From positions 1 through 55,278 of the forward strand of contig JACPBF010000015.1 in the NCBI GenBank assembly GCA_016180425.1: DNA of 55,278 bases, written 5' to 3'. Under the pieces are notes generated by a model. That model was not told the origin of the DNA and did not search any database. It saw nothing but the letters and a program-made list of their open reading frames with translations. The position numbers and the translations under genes are program-made. This document shows positions 49,802 through 55,278 of the stretch, in pieces (within the stretch, counting starts at the first letter, position 1; the number at the start of each line of letters is the position of its first letter). This stretch comes from Elusimicrobiota bacterium. Its GTDB lineage: Bacteria > Elusimicrobiota > Elusimicrobia > 2-02-FULL-39-32.

Positions 49802-50548
49802 TCATTTTTTTTTGATTGATTTGAAATATTCTAAAAGACTCTCAATCTGTTCCTCTGATAAAGGCCCTCCAGCTTTGTGGCTAAAGCCAGGCATGGTGGT
49901 TTTAGGCATGCCTTTGGAAGTGACTTTTTTTAATTCTCTTTTAGAAAGTTGAGCCAGTGTTTCTTGATCTGGCGCAATTGGTTTTTTGCCTGAGGCTTGA
50001 GGTAAATCATGGCATAGATAACATACAGCATCATAGAGTTCTTTGCCTTTCTTTCCTTTGGCAGGCATGGAATGGCATTCTACGCAAGAGCCTGTAAAAA
50101 GAACATCAGCTGAGTTTACTGTAGGATGATTATCTCCTAACACTAAGCCTTCCATGCGCAGGGAGTGAGGGCTTTTAGGGTCATTTGATTCCACAGTCAC
50201 ATCTTTCTGGGCAAAGCCTGTTTTTGCTCTTGAATCATACTCTACCTTAATCGTGCCTAATTCTCCGGGACGATAGGGGCCCGTGGAGGCAATAGCCCCT
50301 GTGCAGCCGCAGGTAGGTTTTATACTATAAATAATTAAATCAGAGCCGCCAATATTTTTAAATTCAAAGATATGAATAGCTTTTTCTCCTGTTTTAATTC
50401 TTTTGAAATCATGTAAAGTCTCTTTAAATTGAATTTGTGGGTTTAAAATAGGAGTAGAAAGTTCAACTGCTTTTATTTCAGCTAAAGCATGAATGGAACA
50501 AGTAACAGAAACTAGAAAAGAAAAAATAACATTTTTAAAGATTTTCAT
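49802..50548 (-). CDS. Exported DUF1573-cytochrome c fusion protein
   Basis: 248 aa with a signal peptide ending SIHALA. Residues about 35-135 are a DUF1573 domain, an Ig-like fold with its hallmark IKPTCGCTGA and VTVESNDPKSPHSLRMEG. Residues about 145-248 hold two haem-binding motifs, CVECH and CYLCH, and later Met-rich TMPGFSHKAGGPL that may give the axial ligand, followed by LSEEQIESLLEYFKSIKKK, the closing helix of a class I cytochrome c. Periplasmic electron carrier or sensor; partner unknown. The promoter -10 box is 8 nt from the ATG, so the mRNA is leaderless. Divergent from the FecR gene. Confidence 0.85.
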   Translation of the reverse strand: MKIFKNVIFSFLVSVTCSIHALAEIKAVELSTPILNPQIQFKETLHDFKRIKTGEKAIHIFEFKNIGGSDLIIYSIKPTCGCTGAIASTGPYRPGELGTIKVEYDSRAKTGFAQKDVTVESNDPKSPHSLRMEGLVLGDNHPTVNSADVLFTGSCVECHSMPAKGKKGKELYDAVCYLCHDLPQASGKKPIAPDQETLAQLSKRELKKVTSKGMPKTTMPGFSHKAGGPLSEEQIESLLEYFKSIKKK

Positions 50549-50556
50549 TTATTTTT

Positions 50557-50586
50557 ACTATACCTAATAAAAAGCTTTCCTGTCAA
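50557..50586 (-). promoter_or_regulatory. Promoter of the DUF1573-cytochrome gene
   Basis: Minus strand: -35 TTGACA (50581-50586), 18-nt spacer, -10 TATAGT (50557-50562). The ATG at 50548 is 8 nt past the -10 box; no ribosome site exists. Confidence 0.72.
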
Positions 50587-50641
50587 TTTTTAACTCGCAT
50601 AGCGCTTAAATTTTTGACTTTAGATGTGCTAAAACTCACGA

Positions 50642-50670
50642 TTGACAAACATTTTAATCATGGCTATACT
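50642..50670 (+). promoter_or_regulatory. Promoter of the FecR-outer-membrane pair
   Basis: -35 TTGACA (50642-50647), 17-nt spacer, -10 TATACT (50665-50670). The perfect palindrome TACCTTAAGGTA (50671-50682) covers the transcription start and could be an operator; its AAGG also serves as the only ribosome-site-like sequence before the ATG at 50689. Confidence 0.72.
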
Positions 50671-50688
50671 TACCTTAAGGTAAAAAAT

Positions 50689-53154
50689 ATGATAAAAATT
50701 CTTAAATTAAAGAAATTTTCTAAAATTCTTCCTTCCTTAATAGCTTTAAGTTTTTTTCTATCCCCTTTTAGTTCGTATGCTAAAGAATTGATTATTACTT
50801 TGAGCGAAGGCTCAGTTGAAATCCAAAAGCAAGGCGAATCCCAATGGATAAAAGCAGAAATTGGTCAGATATTAAATGTTGGAGATAAGCTCCGTACAGG
50901 GGCTAAAAGCAAGGCTCTGACCCTTTCTAATGAAGGACATAAAATTTTGATTAAACAAAAAACAGTTTTTATCATTAGCCAGTTAGGACCTGTGGATTGG
51001 GAGTTTAGTGAAGAAAAAGGTAAAGTGCGTTTGAGTGTGGAGAAGTTAAATTTAGGGCAATCTTTAAAAGTAAAAACTCCAACTGCAATCTGTTCTGTCC
51101 GGGGAACTGAATTTGAAGTTACTGTTTTAGAGAATCAGGCAACCATGTGTGATGTCTATCATGGCTCTGTAGGGTTGACAGATACATTTCAAGCCTCACC
51201 TGAAGTGACTATTTTAGAAAATCAGAGAAGCGTGATAGAACAGGGAGCTCCTCCAAGAATGCCTGAAATAATCCCAGAAAATGAAAGAACTAAAGATTCA
51301 GAAATTTCTGATCGTTCTCCAAAAGGGCAAGCTCAACATGGCGGGAGCGGCATAGCTGGAGCTGGAATGGGATTAGGGTTGGGGAGAGAAAGGGAAGGAT
51401 CAAAGCAGATGGGGCTTCAAGAAGATAAAGTGGGAAAGGAGTTTCGCGCTTTGGAAGAGAAATATAGGCAGGAGTATAAATCTGGTAAATTTGATCCTAC
51501 TAATAAGGAAGACATGCAGAGGTTTGAAAAGGAACGCCAAGATTTGATGCAAAAATATGGAGTTGAAGAAGGAAAGCAAGTTGGTCCAGGTGAAGGAAAA
51601 TCTTATGGCTATGGCGGAAGCGGAGGTTTTGATAAAGGACAAGAAATGGCCAGAATGGAAAAACATTTTCAAGAAACCATGAGTAAATTTGAGGGCACAC
51701 CGGAAGAAAAAACCAGATATGAAAAAGAGTTTAAAGAAAATATGGAACGATTTGAAAAAGAAGGAATGAAGTTGGGTCACCGCGAAGGTGATTCTAGCCC
51801 TTATCAAGGACATGCTGATCACCCTTGGAGAAGCGGAGAGGATGAATTTAAGAGAGAGATTAGAGAAGAGGTCAATTATGATCTCCAGCAGGAATATTAT
51901 CAAGAGACAGTAAAGGATGAGTTGAGAATAGAATTGGTGCAAACTTCAAGAGAGTTAATAGACCGAAGCGGTAGAAGGGTGCGGTTAGAAGAAAATGTAA
52001 CTCGTCCCACTGCGGATTCATTTAAATTTATTGCTTTAAGTCGGAGAGAAGGACGAGATGATTCTGTAGTTTTTGAAGTCGTAGCAAATAAGACATTGCC
52101 TACTAGATTGGAAGATGCTGGAAACCTTTGGTTCCATTTTGGCACAACTAAACCAGAATGGTACGCGCTCAAACAGAGATTGATCATAACCAATGGCAGA
52201 GATTCTATCACACAGCTTTTCTTAGATGGAGATTCTAAGGAGATGATTTTTTCAGATTTTGGATTTAATGATAGCGGCGGGTTTGTTAGCACTTCTCTAA
52301 GTTTTCAGACCATATTCAATCATCGTTATGAATTCATTAACGGCAATGGAACAGCTTTAGATAAAATTTGGACAGACAGCTCTTTCCGTCCAAGTAATAA
52401 TGGAACTCTCAGTGGTTTTGATGTCACAGGCATGATGTGGCACATGCAGCCTGTTTTAGTTGAAAAATATGAGCCATTAAGTCAAAAAGTAACAGGCTCT
52501 TATTGGAGATACTCATTTGTGACCACTAATGGTTCAGGGAATAGCGCTGTTGGTAAAATGGTGTTTACACAATTTAAACCTGGTTCAAGCTCAAATCTTG
52601 CCCATTTTGTTCAGACCGATTCCTATATTAACTTTGTAGACACGAATGGAAATGGAAGGCTGGATAGCGGTGAAAGTTATGAAGATTTTAACAGGAACGG
52701 ACAGAGAGATTCAGATGAACCTTTTGAAGATATTGTGCAACTAGGTTTTAGCGGCGCAAAAGATACCTCCAGAACTTTTAGCGGCACAGGAGACAGCACA
52801 TTCTTTTCTGACACGAATCGGGACAACATCAATAATGATAGCAATTCAGGTTTGGACGCTTTTAGAGTATCTTTAACCCCATGGGCTAGTTTAAAAGAGG
52901 AGATGTTGATGATTGATGATCAAGGGAAAATCGTTGATTTTACGCAAATAGGATTTGGTTCTTTAAGCGATAATAAAGGGGATCAAGGCAGTATAGCTGA
53001 CCTTTTTGAAAAGTTGAATATGGAAAGAGTTTTTACCAGTTCTGAATTTGGCGGGCGAGACATAGATGTGATTATGACTCCCAGAACATTCATTAAAGCT
53101 AAAATGGTTGAACTTAAGTTAGAGGGAAATGAGCCTGTTGATCAACGCAGATAA
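50689..53154 (+). CDS. Exported FecR-domain protein with EF-hand-like loops
   Basis: 821 aa from the ATG at 50689; an open frame 25 codons longer begins inside the promoter and is rejected. Signal peptide ILPSLIALSFFLSPFSSYA. Residues about 35-155 form a FecR domain (KGKVRLSVEKL, VKTPTAICSVRGTEFEVTV). Then a Gly-rich linker (GGSGIAGAGMGLGLG) and a charged, coiled-coil-like region (about 220-430). The C-terminal half is probably beta-rich, with two calcium-loop motifs, DTNGNGRLDSGES and DFNRNGQRDSDEP, and a later DTNRDNINNDSN. A cell-envelope scaffold is likely; a sensing role as in FecR is not implied because no sigma or anti-sigma gene adjoins. Followed by a beta-barrel gene. Confidence 0.82.
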   Translation: MIKILKLKKFSKILPSLIALSFFLSPFSSYAKELIITLSEGSVEIQKQGESQWIKAEIGQILNVGDKLRTGAKSKALTLSNEGHKILIKQKTVFIISQLGPVDWEFSEEKGKVRLSVEKLNLGQSLKVKTPTAICSVRGTEFEVTVLENQATMCDVYHGSVGLTDTFQASPEVTILENQRSVIEQGAPPRMPEIIPENERTKDSEISDRSPKGQAQHGGSGIAGAGMGLGLGREREGSKQMGLQEDKVGKEFRALEEKYRQEYKSGKFDPTNKEDMQRFEKERQDLMQKYGVEEGKQVGPGEGKSYGYGGSGGFDKGQEMARMEKHFQETMSKFEGTPEEKTRYEKEFKENMERFEKEGMKLGHREGDSSPYQGHADHPWRSGEDEFKREIREEVNYDLQQEYYQETVKDELRIELVQTSRELIDRSGRRVRLEENVTRPTADSFKFIALSRREGRDDSVVFEVVANKTLPTRLEDAGNLWFHFGTTKPEWYALKQRLIITNGRDSITQLFLDGDSKEMIFSDFGFNDSGGFVSTSLSFQTIFNHRYEFINGNGTALDKIWTDSSFRPSNNGTLSGFDVTGMMWHMQPVLVEKYEPLSQKVTGSYWRYSFVTTNGSGNSAVGKMVFTQFKPGSSSNLAHFVQTDSYINFVDTNGNGRLDSGESYEDFNRNGQRDSDEPFEDIVQLGFSGAKDTSRTFSGTGDSTFFSDTNRDNINNDSNSGLDAFRVSLTPWASLKEEMLMIDDQGKIVDFTQIGFGSLSDNKGDQGSIADLFEKLNMERVFTSSEFGGRDIDVIMTPRTFIKAKMVELKLEGNEPVDQRR

Positions 53155-54505
53155 CTTTATCTCCATGAATAGGTTAAAAGAAAAACTTTTTTCACAATTG
53201 AATAACCAAACTTTAAGATTAAAAAACGTATTTGGTCCCTGCTTAGAAGATCATTTTCACTGCTTTAGAAAAGCGTTTTTTAAAATTGAATTATTTAGAG
53301 TAAATGGAGCGCTCTTTCTTTTTTACTTTCTTTTTTTAACGTTTACCTATGCGGATTTTAAATGGACGCCAGTGGCAAAAGTTAGCTTGCTGGGAGGTCA
53401 GATTTTTTTTGAAGGACAAAACACCTCTTTTACTGGAAATGGGGACTGGCTGCTCGCTCCTGGAATGAAATTTTCAGAAAAAATAACCCTGATTCCAACT
53501 GTAAGCGGTAAATATAGAAGAATGAGGGAAGTTCAAGAACTAATTGGCGGAGGTTTTCTTACCCGACAGACTTTTGAAAATACTGTCTCTTTAAAAGGCA
53601 TATATAAGTTTGACGATCAGTGGAAATCAAAACTTAAAGGCTCTTTTAAAAATCAATTTTTAGTGGAGAGCGCGGATGAAGATTTAGGCAAAGGCCTTTA
53701 TGATAATCAAAAAATAGGATTTGGCCTTGAACTGGAAAGAAATGGAACACTTTTTAAATCAGTTCGGCTAAGTTTTGATCCCTATCAACTTCAATTTATA
53801 AGGTATAAGACTTTATCCTCTGGCAGTCTGTTTGGCAGTGAAATTAAAAGCGGAGAAAATACATTGGATTTCAACGCATATGATACAACCCTTGCTGCGG
53901 AGATGCCTATTCTTGGCAAATTTACGTTTACAGGTTCCACACTTTTTTCTTATAGAGTTTATTCAGATCAAAAAACAGTCACTTCTGCTGGGCTTTATAC
54001 AGATAGTTTAAGAAAAGATATTTATAGTTTAAGTTCTGTTGGAACTTCCTATAAACTGCCAAATTTTGAATTTAATGATTTTGAGCTGGAAACTGTGGCT
54101 GGCTTGGATATAAGCTATACTTTGCAAGATTCTAATCAGCACAATTATGATGCTGCGCGCACAAAATTCAATGAAAATTATTATGATTATGGAGAAGTTG
54201 CGCTTACTCCCAAAATAGCGAGCAGACTTTTTGAGAAATTAGATGTGGTTTTGTCTTATGGATATACCAGAAGAAACTATTCGAACCGAGTGATTCAATC
54301 CACAGACGGCACCTACAAGACAAATCTTTTATACACTAACTATCATACCTTCAACTATTCTTTTAAATATCCTATTGCTTATGGCTTAAGCGCAAATGCG
54401 CAAGGGGTTTACAGAAAAGCTACTTCCAACATGGAGTTTGAGAAAACCTACCGTTATACTTTCAATACCCAACATTATTATCTTGGTTTAAGCTGGGAAT
54501 ATTAA
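53129..54505 (+). CDS. Outer-membrane beta-barrel protein paired with the FecR protein
   Basis: 458 aa if read from the ATG at 53129, which follows GAGG at short spacing and overlaps the FecR gene by 26 nt; the ATG at 53165 (446 aa) is an alternative. A hydrophobic stretch (GALFLFYFLFLTFTYA) near residue 65 is the likely export signal, preceded by an unusually long N-terminus. The rest alternates aromatic and polar residues in about 16-20 strands (KWTPVAKVSLLGGQIFF, LDVVLSYGYTRRNYS, FNYSFKYPIAYGLSANAQGVY) and ends LGLSWEY, a beta-barrel C-terminus. No family recognised. Stop overlaps the opposing FKBP stop by 3 nt. Confidence 0.8.
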   Translation: MSLLINADNFISMNRLKEKLFSQLNNQTLRLKNVFGPCLEDHFHCFRKAFFKIELFRVNGALFLFYFLFLTFTYADFKWTPVAKVSLLGGQIFFEGQNTSFTGNGDWLLAPGMKFSEKITLIPTVSGKYRRMREVQELIGGGFLTRQTFENTVSLKGIYKFDDQWKSKLKGSFKNQFLVESADEDLGKGLYDNQKIGFGLELERNGTLFKSVRLSFDPYQLQFIRYKTLSSGSLFGSEIKSGENTLDFNAYDTTLAAEMPILGKFTFTGSTLFSYRVYSDQKTVTSAGLYTDSLRKDIYSLSSVGTSYKLPNFEFNDFELETVAGLDISYTLQDSNQHNYDAARTKFNENYYDYGEVALTPKIASRLFEKLDVVLSYGYTRRNYSNRVIQSTDGTYKTNLLYTNYHTFNYSFKYPIAYGLSANAQGVYRKATSNMEFEKTYRYTFNTQHYYLGLSWEY

Positions 54506-55029
54506 CCTTTTTTGCTTGGTTTAACCTCCAGCACTTCAATTTCATAGATTAGTGTTTTACCAGCTAAAGGGTGGTTATAATCTAATATAACAGATTCATC
54601 ATCTATTGCTTTAATTGTGGCTCTTACTGTTCGACCCTTTCCTTGATGTGTAATCATCCCTCCTATTTTTAAAGATTTAGTATCTTTAAAAGCATTAAGT
54701 GGTACAATCTCAACTGCTTTAGAGTTAATTGGGCCATAGGCATCTTTAGGAAGTAATTTAACTTTCTTTTTATTTCCTACTTTTAATCCATTGAGTTCTT
54801 TTTCTAGGCTAGGAAGAAGTTGTTTTGCTCCATGAACGTAAGTAAATGGAGTTTTCCCCACAGTACTTTCTAAAATTTTATCATTTGCAGTTAAAGTATA
54901 GTTGAGGCTAACCATCATCCCATCCCTAATTTTAACCTTGCCGGCTGCTCTTAAATTGTTGTTGAGTAGCAGGATCGTAATCACAAAAACAAAACAAGAA
55001 TATCCAAATCTTTTCTGGTTCATAAACAT
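54502..55029 (-). CDS. Exported SlyD-like FKBP peptidyl-prolyl isomerase
   Basis: 175 aa. A signal peptide (FGYSCFVFVITILLLNNNLRA) precedes an FKBP domain with SlyD-type features: DGMMVSLNYTLTANDKILEST, PFTYVHGAKQLLPSLEKELNGLKVG, KKKVKLLPKDAYGP, and the insert-in-flap ending VILDYNHPLAGKTLIYEIEVLEV. It catalyses prolyl cis-trans isomerisation in the periplasm. No His-rich metal tail is present. AAGGAGG lies 9 nt before the ATG at 55029; another ATG is two codons in. A -10-like TATAAT (55057-55062) is upstream with no good -35. Confidence 0.93.
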   Translation of the reverse strand: MFMNQKRFGYSCFVFVITILLLNNNLRAAGKVKIRDGMMVSLNYTLTANDKILESTVGKTPFTYVHGAKQLLPSLEKELNGLKVGNKKKVKLLPKDAYGPINSKAVEIVPLNAFKDTKSLKIGGMITHQGKGRTVRATIKAIDDESVILDYNHPLAGKTLIYEIEVLEVKPSKKG

Positions 55030-55164
55030 TAATACATTCCTCCTTTTTATGTTTTGATTATACTATTTCGAAATTTTCAATAAGAGTCAGGGGTCTGATA
55101 GTGCTGACTCCAGAGATTTTATATCCAAGTTCAAAAAATATTTCATAAGAATTTCAATTATTGT

Positions 55165-55278
55165 TTAGGGATTCCCAGGAGGTGGCTTCCAGCTATGATC
55201 TATTTCTGGAGGTTTCCAAGTTTCACCTATTGGGGTATTTGGGTTATAATCAGCTGGAGGGTTGGTCTCTACACTGGG
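55165..55278 (-). CDS. C-terminal end of a proline-rich protein (partial)
   Basis: The minus-strand frame is open from the right edge and ends at a TAA (55165-55167), giving 37 residues with much Pro, Asn and Trp (NPPADYNPNTPIGETWKPPE, DHSWKPPPGNP). The repeated W-K-P-P suggests a low-complexity surface or linker tail. Too little is visible for a family. Between it and the FKBP promoter, 55081-55164 holds nothing recognisable. Confidence 0.5.
   Translation of the reverse strand, partial: PSVETNPPADYNPNTPIGETWKPPEIDHSWKPPPGNP

Noticed and set aside
51400-51942. 180-codon antisense frame inside the FecR-domain gene
   Set aside because: Its product is a Phe/Leu/Ser-rich shadow of the charged coiled-coil region on the other strand, with no start context.
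1-55278. CRISPR arrays, prophage, insertion sequences, integrative elements
   Set aside because: No regularly spaced direct repeats, transposase, integrase or phage structural motifs were seen on either strand.

Overview
The window is about 55 kb of AT-rich DNA from a diderm bacterium that I cannot place by name. It has outer-membrane beta-barrels, periplasmic folding factors, a meso-DAP type MurE, and a giant secreted-type protein of a style I associate with Omnitrophota/PVC genomes. That placement is an inference from protein style and gene order, not a search result. I see no phage, transposase, integrase or CRISPR array. The accessory content is two RHH-MazF toxin-antitoxin pairs, a lone XRE regulator and a set of small palindromic repeats.

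Layout. 1-6204: the end of an unknown gene, then a 1,824-aa giant protein (minus strand) whose leader is a cyclic-di-GMP-I (GEMM) riboswitch; its P1 helix appears to pair with the start codon. 6205-20552 (minus): a core block polA - rhomboid - mutM - coaE (broken) - rho - M23 peptidase - rpmE - prfA - prmC - murA - repeat/HEAT protein. Palindromic repeats sit at several of its gene boundaries and one lies inside a coding region. 20786-22321: TlpA-like lipoprotein, XRE regulator and RHH-MazF pair. 22704-26524 (minus): a nitrogen operon, amt - glnK - (tail of a deleted glnA) - PII-like gene with a shortened T-loop - porin. Its leader carries a two-hairpin ANTAR-type antitermination target and a second, related attenuator. 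26613-34396: a KimA-like APC permease, carAB and a GAF-GAF-ANTAR protein, which is the obvious candidate to act on the amt leader. 34480-35131: a second RHH-MazF pair. 35137-47924 (minus): the division and cell-wall cluster mraZ-rsmH-ftsL-ftsI-murE-murF-mraY-murD-ftsW-murG, which then runs into nadE instead of murC/murB/ftsQAZ. 48018-49773: RNase P RNA, RNase HI, a coiled-coil zinc-ribbon protein and tRNA-Val. 49802-55278: a DUF1573-cytochrome c fusion, divergent from a FecR-domain protein plus outer-membrane protein pair, then an exported SlyD-like FKBP and a truncated gene end.

Regulatory style. Near-consensus sigma-70 promoters (TTGACA, usually 17 nt, TATAAT) are easy to see. At five genes (M23 peptidase, carA, the ANTAR gene, the second antitoxin and the DUF1573-cytochrome gene) the -10 box lies only 6-12 nt before the ATG with no Shine-Dalgarno sequence, so these mRNAs should be leaderless or nearly so. 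Other genes (rho, amt, glnK, porin, first antitoxin, FKBP) have clear AGGAGG sites.

Two normally important genes, coaE and glnA, are broken by internal deletions here. Either the organism has second copies elsewhere or this contig carries assembly deletions. All functional assignments come from reading motifs by eye; no database search was run.
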